Assembly: GCA_002825465.1 (NCBI GenBank)
Contig: PJER01000082.1
Coordinates: 1 to 8,828, forward strand
From: Candidatus Thorarchaeota archaeon MP8T_1
GTDB lineage: Archaea; Asgardarchaeota; Thorarchaeia; Thorarchaeales; Thorarchaeaceae
Direction of reading: 5' to 3'
Length of the DNA stretch: 8,828 nt
Shown in pieces: positions 1 to 5,680 of this stretch (position 1 is its first letter; every line of letters begins with the position of its first letter). The notes below the pieces were generated by a model. That model was not told where the DNA came from. It ran no database searches and was given only the letters and a program-made list of their open reading frames with translations. The position numbers and the translations under genes were made by a program.

Positions 1-463
1 GGCAGAGTTCTATACCATAGCCTACAAAAGAGATCATTTGGGTCTCGGGAGCTGAACGCCCCAGTCCGTCACCATCTACGGTTGTTATTCCCGCACGAGC
101 AGCTAAGGACAACATCACAGTCGTGTTTGTACCTCCAAGCTCAAAAGGAACGAGATGGTTTACCTTCTTCCCAGTAATTCGCTCTGAAATCTTCATAGCC
201 TCATGGAGCTCATATCTGGTCTCCCAACTCTCCAACATATCTCCAATCGATTTGAAGACATTCACTGAGCCCATGTAGCCCCCACAAACGATGAAAGCGT
301 CATCTTTGATTTGAGCTGGATCAGTGATTTCATAGATTCGCTCTCGTTGGTAGTCCCAGTCAACAAGGGGTTTGCCAAAGGAAACCGGGTCGCCACCCCC
401 ACCAGTGCCCAGTATTCCTACACCAGTTAGCATGTCGTACGCATTTTCTTTTGACAGCTTCAT
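1..463 (-). CDS. DUF917 / S-methyl-thiohydantoin desulfurase-like protein, N-terminal part (runs off left edge)
   Basis: Reading the minus strand from the ATG at 463-461 gives 154 codons without a stop up to the window edge. The start MKLSKENAYD leads into the family's N-terminal glycine signature LGTGGGGDP (residues 18-26), then PFELGGTNT (106-114) and VDGDGLGRSAPE (129-140). These three blocks in this order are diagnostic of the DUF917 family (Pfam S-Me-THD N-terminal domain), whose members are usually about 350-370 residues, so roughly the last 60% is missing. A GAGG (476-473) lies 9 nt before the ATG and supports this start. It begins only 19 nt after the stop of the nucleotidyltransferase gene on the same strand, so the two are probably co-transcribed. 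Members are often found near hydantoinase/oxoprolinase genes and are thought to act on (thio)hydantoin-type compounds; none of those partners is visible here, so the substrate is unknown. Family call is strong, function weak. Confidence 0.88.
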   Translation of the reverse strand, partial: MKLSKENAYDMLTGVGILGTGGGGDPVSFGKPLVDWDYQRERIYEITDPAQIKDDAFIVCGGYMGSVNVFKSIGDMLESWETRYELHEAMKISERITGKKVNHLVPFELGGTNTTVMLSLAARAGITTVDGDGLGRSAPETQMISFVGYGIELC

Positions 464-482
464 TGCCTGTAGCCTCTATCTT

Positions 483-1283
483 CTATTCAGCTGTGTGCGT
501 TCCATCCATTGAGTGAACGAACTTATACCACCGCTTCTTATTGCCAACTTTTGCACGGTTTTTCCATGCACGAGTTTTTGGCGTATCCTCGATTAGTTTA
601 TGCATCTTTTTAGCGCGTTCTATAACCAGGTCTTTCTGTTCTTGTGTTATCTCGTGGATTTTAGGAACATAGTCGATAAATTTCTTGATGTTCTCAGTGA
701 CTGTAAAGTAAAATCCCCAGTCATCTGACAGAAGCTTTGCAATATATGCACCGTTCACCTTTGTGTCATCATTTGTTTCGCTGACATCGTGTGCGAGAAA
801 AGTAATTACTAAATCCTTCAAGTCTTTGGCATTTATTTCAACAATCTGTGTCTTCTCCAGGAATAACTCTGCGAGAGGAATAGTGGGTTTATCCACCTCG
901 AGTCTCTTGTTCTTCTTGAAGTCGATATTGTGACAGAATTCAAGATGATCATAGAAGACATCGATTTTTCTCCCACGCTCCTGATCAATGAAGAGGTCTC
1001 GAAGTGTGCTTGCTCTTGCAAAACTTGGAGGAACCCAGTGGTAGCCAAGCTCATCTCTGAAGAGATTCACCAACTTAGGCTGGTACTTGTAATATGATAC
1101 ATAATCAATATCTGTGACTTCTCGTCCCATTTTGATGTGCAAGTCGACATGCTCTGGAGCTTTAATTCGAAAAGCAAGGCACCCGATTACTCGGAGAGGG
1201 ATGCCATTCTCATCTGCGGCTTGCACGATTCTCATGGCCTCTTGCATGAAGTCCTCAAGGATGGGACCATATTTACCTGTCAA
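483..1283 (-). CDS. Nucleotidyltransferase-fold (AbiEii-like) protein
   Basis: About 266 residues from TTG 1283 (270 from the longer GTG at 1295). Numbered from the GTG, it shows a nucleotidyltransferase beta-polymerase-type core: VIGCLAFR (36-43, the usual G-[GS] turn read as G-C), then TDIDY (61-65) with the paired metal-binding acids D62/D64, and a third acid in KIDVFY (110-115, D112). The stretch IPLAELFLEKTQIVEINAKD (139-158) and DDWGFYFT (191-198) match the helical part of AbiEii/UPF-type nucleotidyltransferases, where a lysine-rich 'KDL' segment follows. The C-terminus is basic (TRAWKNRAKVGNKKRW, 241-256). Such proteins transfer a nucleotide to an RNA, protein or small molecule; the acceptor cannot be told here. 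No AbiEi-like antitoxin gene lies beside it. Its partner is the DUF917 gene 19 nt downstream, which argues for a metabolic or housekeeping role over a toxin. It diverges from the phosphoesterase gene. Confidence 0.78.
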   Translation of the reverse strand: MTGKYGPILEDFMQEAMRIVQAADENGIPLRVIGCLAFRIKAPEHVDLHIKMGREVTDIDYVSYYKYQPKLVNLFRDELGYHWVPPSFARASTLRDLFIDQERGRKIDVFYDHLEFCHNIDFKKNKRLEVDKPTIPLAELFLEKTQIVEINAKDLKDLVITFLAHDVSETNDDTKVNGAYIAKLLSDDWGFYFTVTENIKKFIDYVPKIHEITQEQKDLVIERAKKMHKLIEDTPKTRAWKNRAKVGNKKRWYKFVHSMDGTHTAE

Positions 1284-1291
1284 TAGTAATG

Positions 1292-1298
1292 CCACCTC
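1292..1298 (-). promoter_or_regulatory. Shine-Dalgarno GAGGTGG that sets the nucleotidyltransferase start
   Basis: The minus strand reads GAGGTGG at 1298-1292, a near-perfect archaeal ribosome binding site, with 8 nt to the TTG at 1283-1281. The longest-frame GTG start (1295-1293) lies inside this site, so that GTG is very unlikely to be the true initiation codon. Confidence 0.7.
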
Positions 1299-1485
1299 AG
1301 TCTTGAGTATTTAGTTATCTATTCCAAGAAAGCAGTATGACATTAATATGTTGTGTCCTAGCTCTATTTTTTCTTAAGCTGTTTAAAGCTCCACATGTGT
1401 TGTACCATTAGAAATTTAAACACGGAAGGCTCCAAAATTCGTAATCTGACTATAGAGTAACCAACTCCAAGCAGAGAGAACGTGC
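1299..1485. promoter_or_regulatory. Divergent promoter region, nucleotidyltransferase / phosphoesterase
   Basis: This AT-rich gap of about 190 bp separates two divergent genes and must hold both promoters. For the leftward gene a TATA-like stretch lies at about 1340-1350 (CATTAATATG read forward). For the rightward gene the best candidate is GAAATTTAAAC near 1410-1420, which would give a leader of about 50 nt. A T6 run at 1365-1370 and repeated AGCT words at 1360-1390 are also present. The exact boxes are guesses; the divergent arrangement is seen directly. Confidence 0.4.
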
Positions 1486-1490
1486 GAGGT
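1486..1490 (+). promoter_or_regulatory. Shine-Dalgarno GAGGT that sets the phosphoesterase start
   Basis: GAGGT lies 6 nt before the ATG at 1497. The longer GTG start at 1482 would put this site inside the coding region, and the family normally begins with M-[RK]-I just before the first metal motif, so ATG 1497 is preferred. Confidence 0.7.
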
Positions 1491-1496
1491 AACAAA

Positions 1497-2438
1497 ATGA
1501 GAATTTTTCTAGCAGCGGACCCACACGGAAGCCAACAAACTTGGGAAAAAATGTGTCGGGCACCAAAGGTGTTCAAAGCAGACATCGCGATGATGTGCGG
1601 TGATTTGACGGGCAAAGCCATCATGCCGATCATCAAGGAAAAGGAAGACAGATGGTGGGCGTCGCCACAGGGAAAGAAAAAGGAATTCAAGAAACAGAAG
1701 GATCTTGACCACTTCATTAAATTCACTGAAGACGAGGGATTCTATCCAAAAATACTGACGCCAGAGGAGCTCGAGAAGCTTCGCGAAACACCAGGTGCTA
1801 TTACAGCTCTCTTTCAAGAATTGATGAAAAACAGAATACAACTCTGGATGGATATGGCAAACGAGCGAATTCCAGAGGAGATTATGGTTGTCGTTAATCC
1901 AGGAAATGATGATGATTGGGCTATTGACGAAGTCATCAAGAATGATCCACGAGTGATATATCCATTAAAGAGAGTGATAGATGTAAAGGGCTATCCCATG
2001 ATAAGCTGTGAGTGGGTAAATTCAACTCCATGGGAAACACATAGAGAATGTCCAGATGAAGAACTGCTTGGCAAATTGGAAGAGGAGTTTGCTCGACTAG
2101 AAACCGATGATTACTCTAAGGTTATTTGCAATTTCCATGATCCTCCATTCAACTCAGGACTTGATACAGCACCCCAGCTCGACGAAGAACACAAAGTAAG
2201 AAAAGCTGGTGCACATGAGATGCTCGGTCCTGTCGGAAGTAAATCTGTACGCGAAGTGATTGAGAAATATCAACCTCTACTTGGTATGCATGGTCACATT
2301 CACGAATCAGTCGGTTACAGAAGCATTGGCAAAACATTATGCGTTAATCCGGGTTCTGAATATCGTGAAGGTATACTGAAGGGATTCCTCATAACAATCG
2401 AGGATGGAAAAGTCCAAGCTGGACGCGTCGAACTTTAG
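1497..2438 (+). CDS. Calcineurin-like metallophosphoesterase
   Basis: 313 residues from ATG 1497. All five dinuclear-metal motifs are present (numbering from the longer GTG frame, five residues more): D13-x-H15 in AADPHGS, G40-D41 in CGDLTG, G141-N142 in NPGNDDDW (the usual H after GN is D), H219 in NFHDPPF, and G271-H-I-H274 in MHGHIHES. The protein closes with VNPGSEYREGIL near residues 320-10 from its end, a common tail in archaeal phosphoesterases. It should be a soluble phosphomono- or phosphodiesterase; the substrate cannot be read. Between the GD and GN motifs lie about 100 residues, mostly charged helix, where classical members have about 30; I believe this insertion recurs in an archaeal/bacterial subfamily. 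The gene diverges from the nucleotidyltransferase gene and ends at a hairpin terminator, so it is probably monocistronic. Family assignment is firm. Confidence 0.92.
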   Translation: MRIFLAADPHGSQQTWEKMCRAPKVFKADIAMMCGDLTGKAIMPIIKEKEDRWWASPQGKKKEFKKQKDLDHFIKFTEDEGFYPKILTPEELEKLRETPGAITALFQELMKNRIQLWMDMANERIPEEIMVVVNPGNDDDWAIDEVIKNDPRVIYPLKRVIDVKGYPMISCEWVNSTPWETHRECPDEELLGKLEEEFARLETDDYSKVICNFHDPPFNSGLDTAPQLDEEHKVRKAGAHEMLGPVGSKSVREVIEKYQPLLGMHGHIHESVGYRSIGKTLCVNPGSEYREGILKGFLITIEDGKVQAGRVEL

Positions 2439-2454
2439 AATCACATCTTGGAAG

Positions 2455-2495
2455 GGAGAGTGCTTCTGCACGCTCCACCACCTTCTTTCTTTTTG
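2455..2495 (+). terminator. Hairpin plus T-rich tail after the phosphoesterase gene
   Basis: GGAGAGTGC (2455-2463) pairs with GCACGCTCC (2468-2476) around a TTCT loop, with one A-C mismatch in nine pairs. It begins 16 nt past the stop codon and is followed by pyrimidine/T-rich sequence (2481-2494). This would end the phosphoesterase transcript and separate it from the downstream DUF917 gene. Confidence 0.6.
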
Positions 2496-2576
2496 ATTAT
2501 ATTGAATGTAGTCGTTGCCCTATCAGGATAATCCGATACTATCCACTGGAAATAAATACGACCGAGCTTAATCTGA

Positions 2577-2592
2577 GTTTAAGAAACCTTAA
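2577..2592 (+). promoter_or_regulatory. TATA-like element upstream of the DUF917 gene
   Basis: GTTTAAGAAACCTTAA lies about 15-30 nt before the ATG at 2607. At archaeal TATA-to-start distances (about 25 nt) it would place transcription initiation at or just before the ATG. A weak GGATGG (2595-2600) could act as ribosome site if a leader exists. The element resembles the TTTAAGAAC repeats at 4571-4590. Confidence 0.4.
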
Positions 2593-2606
2593 CAGGATGG
2601 GTTCGA

Positions 2607-3722
2607 ATGACGCTTTTATTAAAGACTAGAACTGATGTGGAAGACCTTGCCACTGGTTGCACATTCTTTGGAACTGGTGGCGGTGGTTCCAAACAACTCG
2701 GTCTCAATATGCTTTATCCTCATGTAGATGATGGTCAAAAGATTGAGATCGTTGATCCTAGTTTTGTCAAGGACAAGGATTGGATTGCATGTCCATATTA
2801 CTCAGGCACGATAGCGCCGCCAACACCGGAAATCGAAGCTTTACGGACTAGATTTCCATGGGACTACTTCGAGAAAGAGCTAGTAAGTGGACTAGCTGCT
2901 CTCGAAGAGTATATGGACGTAAAATTCAAAGCAGTTGCACCTTTTGAGCTAGGCGGTGTGAATACTCCAGCCCCAATTGATGCCGCTGTTAAACACGGTA
3001 TTCCGTGTGTTGATGGCGACTACTCTGCGAGAGCAGTGCCCGAGATATGTCAGAACACTGTGTGTGTCAAGAATTTTTCGATGGCCCCAATGGCTCTGAT
3101 CGACTGGTTTGGCAATAAGAGTATCGTCCAAAATGTCATCAATTATGAGATGGGTGAACGGATATCAAAAGCTCTGAGTGAAGTGGCTTGGGGAAGACTT
3201 GGAAATGTGGCGTTTCCACTCAAAGGCTCAGATTTCCATGATGCCATTATACCTGGAACATTGACCAAGAGCTATAATGTTGGCAAAATGATTCGAGAGT
3301 GTCGAGAATCTGGAGATGATCCAGCGAATAAGATAGTGGAAAAGGTTGGTGGTTGGGTTATTTTCAGGGGAGAGGTCACAGGTCGACAGTGGGAAAACCG
3401 AGTAGGCTATATGTGGGGTGAAACTGAAATCAGTGGTACTGGAATAAAACCAGGAAAGAAACTCAGAGTATGGTTCAAGAACGAGAATCACATCACATGG
3501 CTTGATGATAAGCCTTGGATAACGAGTCCGGATATCATCGAGATAATCGATGCCAAGACTGGGGAACCCATTACAAATACAGACATCAAAAAGGGTGACA
3601 AGGTCAGCGTCATCGGAATGAAAAGTGAGTCAATCTTCAGAAGTCCAGAGGGTTTGAAGGTCCTAGGTCCGAGGCACTTTGGATTTGAACTTGATTACAA
3701 GCCTATTGAAAAGATAGTCTAG
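2607..3722 (+). CDS. DUF917 / S-methyl-thiohydantoin desulfurase-like protein (complete)
   Basis: 371 residues, the normal family length. The N-terminal domain has FGTGGGGSK (21-29), PFELGGVNT (112-120) and CVDGDYSARAVPE (134-146). The C-terminal domain includes GWVIFRGEVTG (249-259), a beta-rich stretch with NENHITWLDD (292-301), PDIIEIIDAKTGEP (308-321) and RSPEGLKVLGPRHFGF (345-360). Both domains therefore match the two-domain S-Me-THD layout. Compared with the partial paralog at the left edge, the G-rich loop ends in SK instead of DP, and a cysteine precedes VDGD, so the two copies are diverged paralogs rather than a recent duplication. It follows the phosphoesterase gene but a terminator and 168 bp lie between, so it likely has its own promoter. 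Reaction is unknown; a role in (thio)hydantoin or related amide chemistry is inferred only from the family name. Soluble, no signal peptide. Confidence 0.9.
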   Translation: MTLLLKTRTDVEDLATGCTFFGTGGGGSKQLGLNMLYPHVDDGQKIEIVDPSFVKDKDWIACPYYSGTIAPPTPEIEALRTRFPWDYFEKELVSGLAALEEYMDVKFKAVAPFELGGVNTPAPIDAAVKHGIPCVDGDYSARAVPEICQNTVCVKNFSMAPMALIDWFGNKSIVQNVINYEMGERISKALSEVAWGRLGNVAFPLKGSDFHDAIIPGTLTKSYNVGKMIRECRESGDDPANKIVEKVGGWVIFRGEVTGRQWENRVGYMWGETEISGTGIKPGKKLRVWFKNENHITWLDDKPWITSPDIIEIIDAKTGEPITNTDIKKGDKVSVIGMKSESIFRSPEGLKVLGPRHFGFELDYKPIEKIV

Positions 3723-3770
3723 GAGTTGTGTGCATGCGATGAACTCCGCATGCACTGATTTCTTTATTCA
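3722..3770. terminator. Convergent terminator with a perfect 9-bp hairpin
   Basis: GTGCATGCG (3730-3738) pairs exactly with CGCATGCAC (3747-3755) around an 8-nt loop, followed on the plus strand by TGATTTCTTTATTC. It lies between the convergent ends of the DUF917 gene (3722) and the membrane-protein gene (3791) and could serve both strands. An alternative stem, GGAGTT (3722-3727) with AACTCC (3742-3747), overlaps the stop codon and cannot form at the same time. Confidence 0.65.
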
Positions 3771-3790
3771 CGCTCAGGCAATAACAGAAT

Positions 3791-4492
3791 TCATCCGGTT
3801 AGCTTAATCTTAACAACATAGTTCTTTCGAAGACCAGCAGGTTCCTTTAGAACTTCTATTCCCACGTAGTCATCATTGAAGAACTTGACCAGATTCTTGG
3901 CAGGATCGTATCCACCCTTTCTCATCACCCTTGCAGTATGGTGAATTAGAATTTGCACCCATTTCTTAAGCACAGCACGTTCTCTTGCGACTAAGTTCTG
4001 ATTATCCTCTATATAGTAGTGGATGGCCCATGCAACCTTACGATTATACCATGATGAGGCGAGCCAATTCACAAGCATTAGACCAACTGCTATTACCGCT
4101 AGGGGTAAAGCATATGGCACAAGAACATCCCATTGAAATACCCATGTAAGCAATAATAATGGTGCTACAATGGTAAGTGTGGCCATGGATATGAAAGCTA
4201 AGTATTGCTTCTTGTTTAGCCAGGACTCTACTCCGGGAACTTTCGGACCGATAGCAGCCAACTTGTGTAGCACGGATCTAATGGTGCCCCATTGGCGGAT
4301 GAATACCTTCGGGAGAGTGCCTTTGTTGATTGCCTTGTCAATAAATCCTAGGTCATATGTTCGTTGAATACGATAGCCGTCCAAGACGGTCATCAGGTTT
4401 TTGCTGTACTTCAGATCAATCTCAGAAGGATCAAACTCGAAATTTTCTAGTGACGTCGAAGTATCTCTCTCTCGTTTTGAACGTTGACTCAT
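3791..4492 (-). CDS. Unknown protein with a two-helix membrane hairpin
   Basis: 233 residues from ATG 4492; a longer GTG start at 4519 (242 residues) is less likely because GAGG (4506-4503) sits 10 nt before the ATG. I do not recognise a family. Numbered from the GTG: a basic, serine-rich N-terminus (residues 10-25), a soluble stretch to about 100 with LMTVLDGYRIQRTYDLGF (42-59), two hydrophobic helices at about 106-127 and 133-155 joined by a short loop, then a basic/aromatic segment, a charged helix (about 172-202) and a C-terminal beta-like tail (DDYVGIEVLKE, 216-226). Both termini should lie on the same side, probably the cytoplasm given the positive charge next to the helices. No signal peptide. 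It diverges from the next unknown gene and converges on the DUF917 gene. A scaffold or envelope-associated role is possible but unsupported. Confidence 0.7.
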   Translation of the reverse strand: MSQRSKRERDTSTSLENFEFDPSEIDLKYSKNLMTVLDGYRIQRTYDLGFIDKAINKGTLPKVFIRQWGTIRSVLHKLAAIGPKVPGVESWLNKKQYLAFISMATLTIVAPLLLLTWVFQWDVLVPYALPLAVIAVGLMLVNWLASSWYNRKVAWAIHYYIEDNQNLVARERAVLKKWVQILIHHTARVMRKGGYDPAKNLVKFFNDDYVGIEVLKEPAGLRKNYVVKIKLTG

Positions 4493-4651
4493 CGCGGAAT
4501 ATCCTCTTCTGGTAGCCACGAAGTATCACGCCTTTAACCCTTTTGATTCTTAAGGTGAGGCTACCGACTCTTTTAAGAACCTTTAAGAACAGCGCAATGA
4601 GAACCGTTTTCAGATTATAGACCTACAGATACGAAAGGCGGTCATATCACT
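4493..4651. promoter_or_regulatory. Divergent promoter region between two unknown genes
   Basis: The 159 bp hold start signals for both flanking genes. On the plus strand a tandem TTTAAGAAC pair (4571-4590) lies 60-80 nt before ATG 4652, leaving a leader of about 40-50 nt with AGGCGGT (4636-4642) as an imperfect ribosome site 9 nt before the ATG. On the minus strand CCTTAAGAATC (4555-4545) and GGTTAAAG (around 4538-4531) lie 40-65 nt before ATG 4492. The shared TTAAGAA core on both strands suggests common promoter boxes or a common regulator. Confidence 0.45.
4571..4590 (+). repeat. Tandem 10-bp direct repeat TTTTAAGAAC/CTTTAAGAAC
   Basis: Two adjacent 10-bp units differ only in the first base. 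A 10-bp period places both copies on the same face of the helix, as expected for tandem protein binding sites; either copy could alternatively be a TATA-type box. Related words occur at 2577-2592 (plus strand) and 4545-4555 (minus strand). Confidence 0.55.
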
Positions 4652-5584
4652 ATGTCGGATGAAGAAAGATTGCCAGACATCGAATATCTTGGAAATTGCC
4701 CCCATAGCAAATCACGCCATGAATTGCAGATCAATCCTACGTATGCAAGATTCATACTGCCACGTCAGAAGAAGAGAAAGGAGTACCAAGCAGTCTTCGA
4801 TGCTGAGTGGAAAGAAGTAGTGTCTTTTGAGGTAGCTGAGGTTCACTATTGCAAGGACGAAGAAACCTGGCCCATTGACGAAGAGCTTCCTGAAGGAATG
4901 AAACCTATTGGAACTGCAGGGATTGTGTTTCTTTATACGACGCCATTTGGAAGAGCGATTTTTCCTGTTTGGACTACAATTCCAGTTGAAGACATTTCGA
5001 CCGTTCGGGAGTTAATAGAAGAACGTCTCGATCGGCCTTCACTCCCTGGACTAGCTCACCACGGTACTGCAGCAGCCGTGAAGTACACACTAGACCACTG
5101 TGAAGTCTATAGTCGCGTTAGAGCGGAGTTCTATGATTGGGCTAAAAAAGGGCGAATGGCAAAACCAAATAAAAAATTCAGAGAGCGCGGTCCAGACTAC
5201 GTCTTTTCCAAAGAAGGAATGGCAATCGACTTCTATGGAGCTGGTGAGCAGCTAGAACAGATGTCAACTTTCTGGCCTTGGAGGTTGATACACCGTGTCT
5301 TTTGTGATGATGATGAATTCACAGTTCGTTACCAGTGGAAGGAAGACGCCTACGTTTTCGAACAACAAGTCTTGAATGATGACCAACGGCATGAATTCAG
5401 TCGTGAGGCTGAAAAAGCTCTCGAAGCATACAATTCATCGGATGATGTAGAAGAATACCTATTGATTAGACCTTGGTCATTTCCTTCTAGGTTCCACAGG
5501 ACGTGGGATAAACTTGAAGCCTTTTCCAGTAAGGCAAGTAGAAACAGATTTCCGCCAATAACAGACTTCGTAGAGGATTACTAG
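4652..5584 (+). CDS. Unknown soluble protein with two beta-rich halves
   Basis: 310 residues; I do not recognise the family. No membrane segment or signal peptide. The first half (about 20-127) is rich in short hydrophobic strands: RHELQINPTYARFILP (22-37), WKEVVSFEVAEVHY (53-66), GTAGIVFLYTTPFGRAIFPV (87-106), closed by a charged helix (VEDISTVRELIEERL, 112-126). The second half (about 182-262) repeats this plan: DYVFSKEGMAIDFYG (182-196), FWPWRLIHRVF (207-217), DEFTVRYQWKEDAYVFEQQV (221-240), then a charged helix (DDQRHEFSREAEKALEAY, 243-260). Strands capped by a helix, twice, recall tandem PH-like domains, but I see no sequence identity to a named family, so this is only a structural guess. 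The last 50 residues are aromatic and basic. It diverges from the membrane-hairpin gene. TAG stop at 5582-5584 lies in a hairpin. Confidence 0.75.
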   Translation: MSDEERLPDIEYLGNCPHSKSRHELQINPTYARFILPRQKKRKEYQAVFDAEWKEVVSFEVAEVHYCKDEETWPIDEELPEGMKPIGTAGIVFLYTTPFGRAIFPVWTTIPVEDISTVRELIEERLDRPSLPGLAHHGTAAAVKYTLDHCEVYSRVRAEFYDWAKKGRMAKPNKKFRERGPDYVFSKEGMAIDFYGAGEQLEQMSTFWPWRLIHRVFCDDDEFTVRYQWKEDAYVFEQQVLNDDQRHEFSREAEKALEAYNSSDDVEEYLLIRPWSFPSRFHRTWDKLEAFSSKASRNRFPPITDFVEDY

Positions 5585-5603
5585 AGAATAGAACCATTCT
5601 CTA
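5582..5603 (+). terminator. Perfect 8-bp hairpin overlapping the stop codon
   Basis: TAGAGAAT (5582-5589) pairs exactly with ATTCTCTA (5596-5603) around AGAACC. The stop codon TAG is the first part of the stem. No clean T-tract follows, so it may protect the 3' end or act with the stronger hairpin at 5643 as a double terminator. Confidence 0.45.
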
Positions 5604-5625
5604 ATGATTCTAGATTGTAGATGTG

Positions 5626-5680
5626 TCGAAAAATAAAGGGAAGAAGAGAGCTTGCTGCTCTCTTCAACTAATTTGTATTC
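5626..5680. terminator. Bidirectional hairpin terminator between convergent genes
   Basis: GAAGAGAGC (5643-5651) pairs exactly with GCTCTCTTC (5657-5665) around TTGCT. Read leftward, the stem is followed by CTTCCCTTTATTTTT, a good T-tract for the permease transcript; read rightward it is followed by AACTAATTTGTATTC, weaker but usable for the unknown gene ending at 5584. Confidence 0.65.

Noticed and set aside
483..1295. AbiE-type toxin-antitoxin system
   Set aside because: Only a nucleotidyltransferase fold is present; no antitoxin-like gene lies on either side, and its operon partner is DUF917.
1296..1481. tRNA or small RNA gene in the divergent gap
   Set aside because: No cloverleaf, no GTTCRA-type T-loop with a matching acceptor stem, and base composition is AT-rich as in a promoter region.
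1364..1841. Minus-strand open frames opposite the phosphoesterase gene
   Set aside because: They lie antisense to a gene with five intact metal motifs, have cysteine/leucine-rich low-information sequence and no ribosome site.
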